Assembly (NCBI GenBank): GCA_964531805.1
Contig: CAZHGE010000006.1
Coordinates: 1-53,725 of the forward strand
From: RGIG8767 sp964531805
Lineage (GTDB): Bacteria; Bacillota; Clostridia; Lachnospirales; Lachnospiraceae
Direction: 5' to 3'
DNA: 53,725 nucleotides
Of the stretch, positions 1 to 8,848 are shown one piece after another. Position numbers and translations under genes: made by a program. The notes beneath the pieces were generated by a model that was not told the DNA's origin, did not search any database, and was given only the letters and a program-made list of their open reading frames with translations. Numbering within the stretch: position 1 is the first letter of the stretch; the number at the start of each line of letters is the position of its first letter.

Positions 1-11
1 ACGGAATAGAA

Positions 12-37
12 AAGCCCGACCGGTCAGGTCGGGACTT
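12..37 (-). terminator. hairpin, possible terminator
   Basis: A 7-bp perfect stem (CCCGACC at 15-21 with GGTCGGG at 27-33) around a 5-base loop, extended by AAAG/CTTT with one bulged base. Read on the minus strand it is followed by CTTTTCTATTC, so it could end a minus-strand transcript coming from the chemoreceptor gene. The partner gene is not certain. Confidence 0.5.
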
Positions 38-50
38 TGTCTACAGTCTG

Positions 51-83
51 AAAGGGGAGGTCCGTTAGGCCCTCCCCTTTTTA
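51..83 (+). terminator. intrinsic terminator
   Basis: GGGGAGG at 54-60 pairs with CCTCCCC at 71-77, followed on the plus strand by a run of T. It most likely ends a plus-strand gene lying left of the window. Confidence 0.6.
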
Positions 84-107
84 TGTCTATTTATCCAAAC
101 ACTAAAA

Positions 108-145
108 TGGGAGCCTCCCAAAAGGAAGCTCCCACACTTTTTTTC
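108..145. terminator. hairpin downstream of the chemoreceptor gene
   Basis: TGGGAGCCTCC pairs with GGAAGCTCCCA around a short A-rich loop with one G-U type mismatch. The strong T-run lies on the plus-strand side and a weaker one on the minus-strand side, so it may work in both directions. It lies immediately 3' of the minus-strand chemoreceptor gene. Confidence 0.6.
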
Positions 146-148
146 TTC

Positions 149-1960
149 TTAATACTTTGTAAAACACTCTACACTGCTGTGTAACTGTCCGATTACATCA
201 TCCATTTCCTCAATCTTAGAAGAAATCTCTGTCATCTCTAATTCCATGTCACAGTTATTCTTTGTAACACCTTCCACTCTATCTGCACTATTGGTAATAG
301 CACCTTCAATCATGGTATTGGAATGGATTACATTCTTGACATTTACCATTAATTCATCAATAGATGCCTTGAAGTTATTCATAATCTCATCCACGGTTTC
401 AGCAGCCTGATAATAATCTTTTCCAGTTGCCTCCAGCGTATCATAATCCGGTAATACTTTATCATTTATAAAATCTAACAGTTTTGTTGCATTGTCTGCC
501 AATTCTTCAACACTTTCTACTACCTTAATGCTGATTTCCTGAATATTATTTGCCGTTTCTCTAGATCTATTTGCAAGATCTCCGATTTCTTCTGCTACAA
601 CCGCAAATCCCTTTCCGGCTTCACCTGCTCTGGCTGCCTCAATAGAAGCATTCAAAGCAAGTAAGTTTGTTGTGCTGGCAATACCTAAAATGTCACCAGT
701 AAGATTGGTAATCTGATGGATCTGATTACTATTTTCAATGGATACCTTCACAGCAGAATCGATAGTTTGTAATACATCAATGGCTTTGCTCTTACTCTCA
801 ATTGCTTCTTCTTCCATCTTACGCGCTTTTGTTTTAATACCCGCTGCATAATCTGTTCCATTTTCTGCACTTTGAAGCATTGCTCCTACTGATTCTTCTA
901 CATGAATGGTATCTTCCTTCACTTCCGATACAGAAGCTAATACCTGTTCGATTTCTCCGTTTACCTGTTGAATATTATCTGAACTATTCTTTGCGCCTTC
1001 ATTTACAGATTCTACACTTACCGTAATGCGCTCCTGTTTTTCCACCATGTTCTGGCAGCTTTCCATAATAGCAGCAATAATCTTCTGCATCTGAGAAACC
1101 AAGTCGTTAATTGCTACTGCCAAGCGTCCTATTTCATCTTGTGAGTTCACATTCACTCTCATCGTAAGATCACCATGATTCTCACGAATGCCCTGTACCA
1201 AAGCATCCACCTGTTTGGTTGCTTTGATGATTGGACGACTGATCCATAATTTAACGAGTACAAATGATACTAATGTTACGATAAGTACAATAGCAGCAGA
1301 AATACCTACAAGAACAGGAACAGCTGCCGCCGTTTTCTCCATCTTTACCTGTCCAGCTTCCATTTCTCCCATTGTGAACGTTAACATTTCATCCATATAC
1401 CCTTCAATTTTCTCATTGAACATTGGGAGATTGGATGTAGCAGATACCTCCGCTTTTGTTTTATCAGTTGCACTGGTTTCTAACAAACTTGTAACGGTTC
1501 TTTTATACTTTTCCCATTCCTTATTAGCAGAATCAAATGCACTCTGTCTGGAATCACCAGCCACAAGTAAGGACTGAAACTCAGCCATCATTCCATCCAT
1601 TATAGTCATTTCATCCTGGATTTCTTTTGACATGGATTCCATGGTTACCGCATTTGTTGTCATGACATGCGTTAGCACCTGACTATTAATATATGTAAAC
1701 TGTCGGGATAACTCAGAGATTTTCTCTTCTTCTACTACTTGTGTACCTATAATTTCATCGCTAATTCCAATAACAGAATTTAAATTAACAATCAACACTC
1801 CCATGGAAGAAAATGCTGATACTACCAGTAGCAAAACTAGAAACATAATTTTCAATTCCAGTTTGCCACGCATTCCGCCTTTTTTAGATTTCTTGTCTTT
1901 TTTAATTTTCTGTGCTTTTTCCACCTTTACTTTTGGCACTTGTTCTTTTTTCATAATCAT
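149..1960 (-). CDS. methyl-accepting chemotaxis protein
   Basis: Transmembrane chemoreceptor that senses a ligand outside the cell and controls CheA. The N-terminus is very lysine-rich, then TM1 lies near residues 37-58, an extracytoplasmic helical domain of about 150 residues follows, TM2 is near residue 220, then HAMP and the signalling domain. The conserved hairpin tip (NLLALNASIEAARAGEAGKG) lies near residues 432-466. The start at 1960 is chosen because AAGGGGG sits 6 nt upstream; an in-frame ATG at 1993 lies inside a terminator-like hairpin and has no ribosome-binding site. It follows the sugar permease gene on the same strand, so a role in sugar taxis is plausible but is inference. Ligand unknown. 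Confidence 0.93.
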   Translation of the reverse strand: MIMKKEQVPKVKVEKAQKIKKDKKSKKGGMRGKLELKIMFLVLLLVVSAFSSMGVLIVNLNSVIGISDEIIGTQVVEEEKISELSRQFTYINSQVLTHVMTTNAVTMESMSKEIQDEMTIMDGMMAEFQSLLVAGDSRQSAFDSANKEWEKYKRTVTSLLETSATDKTKAEVSATSNLPMFNEKIEGYMDEMLTFTMGEMEAGQVKMEKTAAAVPVLVGISAAIVLIVTLVSFVLVKLWISRPIIKATKQVDALVQGIRENHGDLTMRVNVNSQDEIGRLAVAINDLVSQMQKIIAAIMESCQNMVEKQERITVSVESVNEGAKNSSDNIQQVNGEIEQVLASVSEVKEDTIHVEESVGAMLQSAENGTDYAAGIKTKARKMEEEAIESKSKAIDVLQTIDSAVKVSIENSNQIHQITNLTGDILGIASTTNLLALNASIEAARAGEAGKGFAVVAEEIGDLANRSRETANNIQEISIKVVESVEELADNATKLLDFINDKVLPDYDTLEATGKDYYQAAETVDEIMNNFKASIDELMVNVKNVIHSNTMIEGAITNSADRVEGVTKNNCDMELEMTEISSKIEEMDDVIGQLHSSVECFTKY

Positions 1961-1982
1961 ATGGCGCCCCCTTTTGCCAAAG

Positions 1983-2010
1983 AGGGGTTCCATGTAAACA
2001 TAGAACCCCT
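1983..2010 (-). terminator. hairpin between sugar permease and chemoreceptor genes
   Basis: AGGGGTTC at 1983-1990 pairs with GAACCCCT at 2003-2010, with ATG/CAT extending the stem. On the minus strand it is followed by TCTTTGG, a weak U-tract. It probably reduces rather than abolishes read-through from the transporter genes into the chemoreceptor gene. Confidence 0.55.
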
Positions 2011-2030
2011 TTTGATTAAATACTGTATCA

Positions 2031-3221
2031 TTAATTCTTAGAAATTAATTTTCCACCACGTTTAGAAACAACGTCGAAGATAACAGCTGCTAATAATACA
2101 AGACCTTTTACCACCTTCTGCATGTTCTGGTCTACACCCATAAGGGACATACCTAAGTTGATAACACCCATTAATACCGCACCGACAATAACTCCCGGTA
2201 CTGTACCAGTTCCACCGTATGCAGAAGCACCACCGATGAAGCAGGAACCAATGGCATCCATTTCATAACTCTGTCCATATGTAGGCTGAGCAGATGTCAT
2301 ACGGGCAATTGTAACCATACCTGCCAAAGCAGAAAGGAAGCCCATATTTAAGTATGCTAAGAAATATACATTGTTTGTATTGATACCGGAAAGTTTTGTT
2401 GCTTTTTCATTACCACCTACTGCATAGAAATAACGACCTGTTGTTGTGTTGGATGTAATGTAACCATAAACCATAACTACGATCATTACCCAAATAAGTA
2501 CAGTTGGAATACCTTTATGCTGTGCTAACTTGTAAGAGAATACAATAATAACTGCTGCAATTAAAATTGTTTTTACAAGCATTCCAACAAGGCTGTCAAC
2601 TTCATAACCTTTTTTACTTCTGTCAATTCTGTTCTTAAGCTGAAGAAGAACATAAATAACAGCTGCTACAATACCAACCACTAAACAGGTAATATTTAAT
2701 CCATTGCCGCCAAAGAAATCAGGGATATAACAGTTAGCACCACCACCAAATAAGTTAACAAATGCTTCCTGATCTTTGATAGAAATTGTCATACCTTCCA
2801 ATACAACGTTGCTCAAACCTCTGAATGCAAGCATTCCGGCAAGAGTTACGATAAACGGCGGGATTCTAACATACGCAATCCAGAAGCCCTGAAATGCACC
2901 GATTAATGTACCAACTAAGAGCATTACTAAAATAGCAACATACATATTTACATCATAGTTCATCATTAGTACGGCACCAATTGCACCGGTGAAACATACA
3001 ACGGAACCTACGGAAAGGTCGATATTACCACCGGTCAAGATACAAAGCAACATACCGGTTGCTAAAATGAACACATATGCGTTCTGTGAAATCAAACTAC
3101 TAATGTTCATTGGAAGAAGAAGGGATCCTTCTGTCTGCCATGCAAAAAATGCTGTTACAATGACAAGTACGAAAATCATTGTATATTTTTTAACGATATC
3201 TAATACTTTTGCTTTATTCAT
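2031..3221 (-). CDS. mmsB: sugar ABC transporter permease (MmsB/XylH type)
   Basis: Membrane permease of a monosaccharide ABC importer. The protein has 396 residues and is mostly hydrophobic, with about ten predicted membrane segments and the family signature GGNIDLSVGSVVCF near residues 64-77. Length fits the XylH/GguB/MmsB branch, which is longer than ribose permeases. AAAGGAGAG lies before the ATG, and the start is 12 nt after the ATPase gene stop, so the two are co-transcribed. Substrate is not fixed by sequence; xylose, galactose, glucose and arabinose are all reported for this branch. Confidence 0.9.
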   Translation of the reverse strand: MNKAKVLDIVKKYTMIFVLVIVTAFFAWQTEGSLLLPMNISSLISQNAYVFILATGMLLCILTGGNIDLSVGSVVCFTGAIGAVLMMNYDVNMYVAILVMLLVGTLIGAFQGFWIAYVRIPPFIVTLAGMLAFRGLSNVVLEGMTISIKDQEAFVNLFGGGANCYIPDFFGGNGLNITCLVVGIVAAVIYVLLQLKNRIDRSKKGYEVDSLVGMLVKTILIAAVIIVFSYKLAQHKGIPTVLIWVMIVVMVYGYITSNTTTGRYFYAVGGNEKATKLSGINTNNVYFLAYLNMGFLSALAGMVTIARMTSAQPTYGQSYEMDAIGSCFIGGASAYGGTGTVPGVIVGAVLMGVINLGMSLMGVDQNMQKVVKGLVLLAAVIFDVVSKRGGKLISKN

Positions 3222-3233
3222 GATTACTCTCCT

Positions 3234-4763
3234 TTACTTACTGGCTTTTAAAATATGGGACATGATCAGTTCCTGAGTAGCCTCTTTACCATCCAATTCT
3301 CCCACCATCTGTCCTTCGTTCATAACATAGACTCTGTCACACATACCAAGGATTTCCGGTAATTCGGATGAAATCATAACTACTGATTTGCCTTCTGCAA
3401 CCAACTGATTGATAATACAATAAATTTCATATTTTGCACCTACGTCAATACCACGTGTAGGCTCATCCAGAATCAGGACATCAGGATCAGCAAACATCCA
3501 TTTTGCCAAAAGTACTTTCTGCTGGTTACCACCACTTAAGTTACCAACATTCTGTTCTACGGAAGGACATTTTGTAGCCAGTTTGTTTTTATACTCTACC
3601 GCCACGCCATATTCTTTGTCCTTATCAATAATGGAATGATTACTTACTGCTTTTAAGTTCGCAAGTGTTGTATTAATTTTAATTGGATTACTTAAAATCA
3701 AACCATTACCTTTTCTATCTTCTGTAACATAGGCAAGTTTATGATTGATGGCATCCTGTACACTGTTTAAATGTACTTCCTGTCCATTTAAGAAAAGCTG
3801 GCCGCTGATATTCTCACCATAACTCTTACCAAATAAACTCATGGCAAGTTCCGTGCGTCCTGCGCCCATGAGTCCGGCAATACCAAGTACTTCACCTTTC
3901 TTTACATGAATGCTTACGTTATCAACCACTTTTCTCTCGGAATAAAGCGGATGATATACATTCCAGTTCTTTACTTCCATCATGACATCGCCCAGTTTGC
4001 TTTCACGTTTCGGGAAGCGGTCAGAAAGTTCACGGCCAACCATGCCTTTGATGATTCTAGTTTCAGAAAAATCATCCACTTTTTTATCCAATGTCTCAAT
4101 GGTAGATCCATCACGGATAACAGTAATTTTATCTGCAACATAAGAAATTTCATTTAATTTGTGGGAAATGATAATGGAGGTCATTCCCTCTTTTTTAAAC
4201 TTAAGCAACAATTCCAATAACGCTTTGGAATCATCTTCGTTTAAAGACGCTGTCGGTTCATCCAAAATCAATAATTTTGCATTTTTAGCAAGTGCTTTTG
4301 CAATTTCTACCAACTGCTGTTTACCAACACCTATATCTTTAATCAGAGTTTCCTGGGATTCCTTAAGACCTACTGTTCTTAAGTACTTTGTAGCCAGTTC
4401 TCCTGTTTCATTCCAATTAATTTTAAATTTACTTCCTCTTTCATTTCCGAGGAACATATTTTCACCAATCGTCATATATGGAACTAATGCTAATTCCTGG
4501 TGAATAATAACGATTCCTTTTGCTTCACTATCCTTAATCTTGTTAAACTTACAAACCTCACCATCATAAATGATGTCGCCTTCGTAAGAACCATACGGAT
4601 AAATACCACTTAAAACATTCATCAGAGTAGATTTACCGGCACCATTTTCACCTACAAGTGCGTGGATTTCTCCCTCTTCAACCTTAAGATTTACGTTATC
4701 GAGTGCCTTAACGCCAGGGAATGTTTTGGTTATGTTTTTCATTTCCAATAAGATCTTAGCCAA
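3234..4763 (-). CDS. mmsA: sugar ABC transporter ATP-binding protein (MmsA/XylG type)
   Basis: Tandem-domain ATPase that powers monosaccharide import. Two ABC cassettes are visible: the first with Walker A GENGAGKST near residue 38 and Walker B LLILDEPTASL, the second with signature LSGGNQQKVLLAKW and Walker B VLILDEPTRGI. The second cassette has a degenerate Walker A region (GLMGAGRTEL), as is normal for this family. Start: TTG at 4763 is preferred because GGGAGGG (4776-4770) lies 6 nt before it; the upstream in-frame ATG at 4778 overlaps that ribosome-binding site and cannot use it. Product about 509 residues. It lies between the binding-protein and permease genes. Confidence 0.92.
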   Translation of the reverse strand: MAKILLEMKNITKTFPGVKALDNVNLKVEEGEIHALVGENGAGKSTLMNVLSGIYPYGSYEGDIIYDGEVCKFNKIKDSEAKGIVIIHQELALVPYMTIGENMFLGNERGSKFKINWNETGELATKYLRTVGLKESQETLIKDIGVGKQQLVEIAKALAKNAKLLILDEPTASLNEDDSKALLELLLKFKKEGMTSIIISHKLNEISYVADKITVIRDGSTIETLDKKVDDFSETRIIKGMVGRELSDRFPKRESKLGDVMMEVKNWNVYHPLYSERKVVDNVSIHVKKGEVLGIAGLMGAGRTELAMSLFGKSYGENISGQLFLNGQEVHLNSVQDAINHKLAYVTEDRKGNGLILSNPIKINTTLANLKAVSNHSIIDKDKEYGVAVEYKNKLATKCPSVEQNVGNLSGGNQQKVLLAKWMFADPDVLILDEPTRGIDVGAKYEIYCIINQLVAEGKSVVMISSELPEILGMCDRVYVMNEGQMVGELDGKEATQELIMSHILKASK

Positions 4764-4861
4764 TGTTAACCCTCCCATTTTGCAATATCCACAATACCTA
4801 ATCTAAAAAACACTTAAATACTTTACCAAGATATCTGAAATTATCTAATTTCTTAAGAATA

Positions 4862-4886
4862 GCAGGCGGGCTATAAACCCGCCTGC
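4862..4886 (-). terminator. hairpin after the binding-protein gene
   Basis: A perfect 9-bp GC-rich stem (GCAGGCGGG with CCCGCCTGC) and 7-base loop between the binding-protein stop and the ATPase gene. The U-tract after it is weak. In binding-protein-dependent operons such hairpins commonly stabilise the upstream message or act as partial terminators, giving more binding protein than ATPase or permease. Confidence 0.7.
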
Positions 4887-4908
4887 CACTGTTTTACTTC
4901 GTTATTGA

Positions 4909-6015
4909 CTACTGTAAGTCAGCTTCTGTATAGTATCCAGAATCAATTAATAACTCTTTGTAGTTATTGATATCTGCAAATACAGGCTCGCAAAGGTATG
5001 AAGGAATGATACCTGTTCCGTTGTCATATGTTTCTGTATCATTGATAGGAGCTTCGCCGCCCTTCATGATAGCGTCAACCATTTCAACTACCTTAGAAGC
5101 AAGTGTACGTGTATCTTTGAAGATAGACATAGACTGTTTTCCATCAAGGATGTTCTTAACGCTTGCGATATCACAGTCCTGACCTGTAATGATTGGCCAT
5201 TCGCCTGTGTAGTTAGCTTCAAGAGAGTTTGCTACACCTAAAGCTGTAGAGTCATTTGAGCAAAGGCAAGCATCTAATTTTGTTCCATCTGCATAGTTAG
5301 CTGCGATGATAGCATCCATTCTAGCCTGAGCTGCATCTGTTGCCCAGTTAGCTGTAGCTACTTCTTCGAAAGAAGTCTGACCAGATTTAACAACTAATTT
5401 ACCAGCATCGATGTATGGCTGAAGAACGTCCATAGCACCACCGAAGAAGAATCTAGCGTTGTTATCACCAGGATCACCTGTTGTTAACTCGATGTTGAAA
5501 GGACCTGCTGCATTGTCAAGATCTAACATATCTCTGATATATTCACCCTGGATTGTACCTACCATGTAGTTATCAAATGTTGCATAGTAAGAAACTGCGT
5601 CAGAGTTCATGATCAAACGGTCATAAGCGATAACAGGAATGCTAGCTTCTTTTGCCATTTCAAGAACTGTTCCAAGAGAATCACCATCGATAGATGCGAT
5701 TACTAATAATTCACAACCTGAGTTGATCATATTTTCAATCTGAGATACCTGAGTAGCGATATCATTTGCTGCGTACTGAAGATCTACTTCGTATCCTGCT
5801 GCTTCTAATTCCGCTTTCATGTTTGAACCATCCTGGTTCCATCTCTGTAAGTCTTTTGTAGGCATTGCTACACCGACTTTACCACTTCCAGTTGCAGAAG
5901 CGTCTGCTTCTACTGCTGCGTCACCAGATGCTGCTGCATCACCGCCGCCACATCCAACTAACATTGTTGCAATCATTGCTGTTGCAAGAATCATGCTTAA
6001 TAATTTTTTCTTCAT
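4909..6015 (-). CDS. chvE: sugar-binding lipoprotein (ChvE/XylF type)
   Basis: Extracellular substrate-binding lipoprotein of the adjacent ABC importer. Residues 1-22 form a lipoprotein signal peptide ending in the lipobox LVGC, so Cys22 is lipidated. An acidic, Ala/Ser-rich linker follows, then a type I periplasmic-binding fold with the family segment IPVIAYDRLIMN and the sugar-contact region ITGQDCDIASV. Length (368 residues) fits the multiple-monosaccharide branch. AGGGAGG lies upstream of the ATG. It is the first gene of the transporter group and has its own upstream region. Confidence 0.92.
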   Translation of the reverse strand: MKKKLLSMILATAMIATMLVGCGGGDAAASGDAAVEADASATGSGKVGVAMPTKDLQRWNQDGSNMKAELEAAGYEVDLQYAANDIATQVSQIENMINSGCELLVIASIDGDSLGTVLEMAKEASIPVIAYDRLIMNSDAVSYYATFDNYMVGTIQGEYIRDMLDLDNAAGPFNIELTTGDPGDNNARFFFGGAMDVLQPYIDAGKLVVKSGQTSFEEVATANWATDAAQARMDAIIAANYADGTKLDACLCSNDSTALGVANSLEANYTGEWPIITGQDCDIASVKNILDGKQSMSIFKDTRTLASKVVEMVDAIMKGGEAPINDTETYDNGTGIIPSYLCEPVFADINNYKELLIDSGYYTEADLQ

Positions 6016-6074
6016 GATCTTTTAACCTCCCTATAAATGATTATGTAATTTGCTTACAAACAGACTATACCACA

Positions 6075-6088
6075 ATTCCAATAGGAAT
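6075..6088. promoter_or_regulatory. inverted repeat in the transporter promoter region
   Basis: ATTCC-N4-GGAAT lies just upstream of a TATAGT box (minus strand, near 6061-6070) that could be the -10 of the binding-protein gene. No good -35 box is present, as expected for an activator-dependent promoter. The adjacent AraC-type regulator is the natural candidate; this is inference. Confidence 0.35.
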
Positions 6089-6131
6089 AATTTACGACAT
6101 TCTTCAAATTTTTAAGATAACAAAACGCACA

Positions 6132-6177
6132 AAAAAAGTCATGCTAGCACATTTTTGTGCTAATGCATGACTTTTTT
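6132..6177 (-). terminator. terminator of the sensing operon
   Basis: AAGTCATGC..TAGCAC pairs with GTGCTAATGCATGACTT around a T-rich loop with a two-base bulge, flanked by A and T runs on both sides. It lies 18 nt after the stop of the membrane-anchored binding protein and separates the sensing operon from the transporter operon. Confidence 0.85.
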
Positions 6178-6194
6178 AACAAGGATTTGCTATT

Positions 6195-7250
6195 CTATTT
6201 TGGCATCTTTGCAGGAACATTCAAATACACATCTTCCTTTAAATGAAAACCGCTATCTATAATCACTTCATTGATATTTTCTTCTGTTACACTGATAGGC
6301 ATAATACCAATATAGGGAACTTCGTATGTGCCATCATTAAAGGTGGTAAGATCATCTCCTGTTACACGATTTGTTTCCACCAGTTCTACTACACACTCCG
6401 CAGCCCGCTTGGCTAATTTTTCTACCGGTTTGTATACCGTCATCAATTGAGTGCCTTCCACAATACGCTGACACGCCTGCAAATCAGCATCCTGCCCCAC
6501 TACTAAGATATTTCCAGCCAGACGTCTGGCTGCTAATGCTGGAACCACCTGACTTGCCAGATCATCATTTCCACACATAATGGCATCTGTTTTGGATACT
6601 ACATCCACATGCTCATAAACGTAAGTACCTGCCACTTCTGCTTCCCAGTTTTCTGCATGAATGGAATCTAAAATAGTGACATTGTTTTTTTCCATCACTT
6701 CCCTAAAACCACCTTCCAGCATATGAACATTACTATCCGCAGAAGATCCTCCCAGCATCAATACATTGCCGCCTTCGATTCCATTATCCACAAGCGCTTC
6801 CGCCATCATCGTACCTACCATGGCATTGTCAAAGGAAATGTACAAATCCACATTGGCATCCATAATCAAACGGTCATAGGCAATCACCTTGATACCGGCA
6901 TCCTGGGCTTTCTGTACGTGATCCCGCAATCCATAAGAATCAATACAGATGATTACAATCGCATCCATACCTTTATCAATAAAATAATCAATATGCTTTT
7001 TCTGTTCTTCAATATCTCCATTTGCATTCTGTACATTTACTTCTGCTCCCAGTTCGCGGGCAGTAGAAACAAATACATCCCGGTCTCTTAACCAGCGCTC
7101 AATTACAAAGGAGTCAAAACTCATTCCAATCTGTATGGACTCTTCTTCCACCAGTTCATGAGCCGGTGGTTCTTTTTCACTCGAAAAGATACCTATTGCA
7201 ACAAGAGCAAACAGAATTACTGCTATTGTGATGATGATTCTCTTTTTCAC
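6195..7250 (-). CDS. membrane-anchored sugar-binding protein (XylF-like)
   Basis: A type I periplasmic-binding domain carried on an N-terminal membrane anchor (about residues 4-23) with no lipobox cysteine, so it is probably tethered rather than released. The family segments IKVIAYDRLIMD and VVGQDADLQAC are present and match the neighbouring transporter binding protein closely. Its start overlaps the end of the response-regulator gene by 4 nt (ATGA), and it is the last gene of the sensing operon. It may be a sensor subunit for the histidine kinase like XylFII, or a second binding protein for the transporter. The choice is open. Confidence 0.85.
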   Translation of the reverse strand: MKKRIIITIAVILFALVAIGIFSSEKEPPAHELVEEESIQIGMSFDSFVIERWLRDRDVFVSTARELGAEVNVQNANGDIEEQKKHIDYFIDKGMDAIVIICIDSYGLRDHVQKAQDAGIKVIAYDRLIMDANVDLYISFDNAMVGTMMAEALVDNGIEGGNVLMLGGSSADSNVHMLEGGFREVMEKNNVTILDSIHAENWEAEVAGTYVYEHVDVVSKTDAIMCGNDDLASQVVPALAARRLAGNILVVGQDADLQACQRIVEGTQLMTVYKPVEKLAKRAAECVVELVETNRVTGDDLTTFNDGTYEVPYIGIMPISVTEENINEVIIDSGFHLKEDVYLNVPAKMPK

Positions 7251-8848
7251 GCTTCCACCCTGCCTTCCTTATACTCCGTCGGAGTCACGCCCACATTCTT
7301 TTTAAATGAACGGCTGAAGTAATTCGGATCGGAATAACCAACCATAACACAGATTTCTTTCATCGAGAAATCTGTGCTGTTTAACAGTTCCTTTGCTTTT
7401 TCTATTCGGATATTGGTCAGATATTCTATAAAATTTTCACCAGTTCCATCCTTAAATATCTTGCTAAAATAGTATGGACTAATATTTACATAGTAGGAAA
7501 CATCATCCAGATTCAGTGCTTTACTGTAATTTGCTTTAATATATTCTTTTGCAATATCTACTATATTATTGGAACATTCATCATGCTTACTGCTGCTGTT
7601 CTGCGCTGCCATCTCGATTTTAGCAACAAACCAGTTTTTCATGGATTCATAATCATCCGTATTCATAATGGTCGTCAGATAATCACTCCGGCTGTTAAAA
7701 TGATAGGTAGCCCCTCCTTTTTCATATGCAACAGATTCTGCACGCAGTGCAAATTCTAATACTTTCAGCCGTATATCCATAATGCTGTCAGGATGTGTTT
7801 CGGTCATCCAGTCAAAAAAGCTTCTTGCGGTATCAATTGCTTTACTGACATTTCCAACTTCCACTTCTTCAAACAACTGTTTTTCTAAGTTAATCGGATA
7901 ATTTTCTTCATAGTCACAGCCAATCGGAAGGTCATCTGCATGAGCGACCGTACCCTTTGTTAATATCAAAGAATTCGTAGACTCACTATAGGCATCCTTC
8001 ATTTTCTGCATTTCTTTGACACGACTTATTCCAATTCGAAAACTGATGGAAAAACGTTTCCTCATATTATAGACCATGTCACGGGCTTTCTCTACCAGTT
8101 CTGCTCTTTCTTTATATTCCATAACAGGCTTATCATAAGGAACCAGTACAACAATCTTATTTGCCATAACAGATCCGACAATACACTGGAAGTTTTCTTT
8201 TAGTTCTGCACGGACACCTTGATAATACTGCTGCATTTTCACACTGCTACCCATAGCGTTTGTCATGTGATTGCCTTCCTGGGTATCCCCATATACCAAA
8301 GTCATCATATAGGCATAGTTTTCTTTGATACCCAGCATAGTCTTATAATTGTCGATATCTTCTTCAAAATGTTCCTGTAAAAGAATCTCATAAATCAGAC
8401 CGCTTTCCAAAACCGGTATAACCGTTTCCAATTTTTCACGGATTAAAAGGTCATTGCTTCTTTTTTCCCTTTCCTTGTCCACCAGTTTCATCGCAGACTT
8501 TAATGCGCTTAACAGTTTTGTACGCTCCATTGGTTTGGTAATATACTCTAAAACACCTAATTTAATGGCTTCCTTTGCATAATCAAACTTATCATAAGCC
8601 GACATCACGATAAAAATAACGTTCTGATTTGTTTTCCGTATCTCTTTCATGGAATCAATGCCATTAATCCCCGGCATTTGTATATCCATAATTGCAATAT
8701 CAGGCCTGAAGTTTTCTGCCAGTTCAATTACACTTCTACCTGTTTTTGCAAACTCAATTATACATTCTTCCCCAAATTCTTTTTCGATGATGAATTTAAC
8801 GGAATCGATTACGATTCCTTCATCATCAGCCAACATGATTTTATACAT
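7247..8848 (-). CDS. response regulator, YesN/AraC type
   Basis: DNA-binding response regulator of the sensing system. The receiver domain (1-120) has acidic residues DDE at 8-10, the phospho-acceptor Asp55 (IMDIQMPG), and the conserved Lys in YITKPM. A middle region of about 290 residues follows. The C-terminal 100 residues are a double helix-turn-helix of AraC type (YVNISPYYFSKIFKD and VGYSDPNYFSRSFKK). Start at 8848 is supported by GGAGGAGGAAG directly upstream; an ATG 24 nt earlier precedes that site. The start overlaps the kinase stop by 8 nt. It most likely activates the neighbouring sugar transporter. Confidence 0.92.
   Translation of the reverse strand: MYKIMLADDEGIVIDSVKFIIEKEFGEECIIEFAKTGRSVIELAENFRPDIAIMDIQMPGINGIDSMKEIRKTNQNVIFIVMSAYDKFDYAKEAIKLGVLEYITKPMERTKLLSALKSAMKLVDKEREKRSNDLLIREKLETVIPVLESGLIYEILLQEHFEEDIDNYKTMLGIKENYAYMMTLVYGDTQEGNHMTNAMGSSVKMQQYYQGVRAELKENFQCIVGSVMANKIVVLVPYDKPVMEYKERAELVEKARDMVYNMRKRFSISFRIGISRVKEMQKMKDAYSESTNSLILTKGTVAHADDLPIGCDYEENYPINLEKQLFEEVEVGNVSKAIDTARSFFDWMTETHPDSIMDIRLKVLEFALRAESVAYEKGGATYHFNSRSDYLTTIMNTDDYESMKNWFVAKIEMAAQNSSSKHDECSNNIVDIAKEYIKANYSKALNLDDVSYYVNISPYYFSKIFKDGTGENFIEYLTNIRIEKAKELLNSTDFSMKEICVMVGYSDPNYFSRSFKKNVGVTPTEYKEGRVEA

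Noticed and set aside
1188..1577. Plus-strand open frame of 129 codons opposite the chemoreceptor gene
   Set aside because: Low-complexity product mirrored from the coding strand, no ribosome-binding site and no family match; same judgement for other antisense frames in the window.
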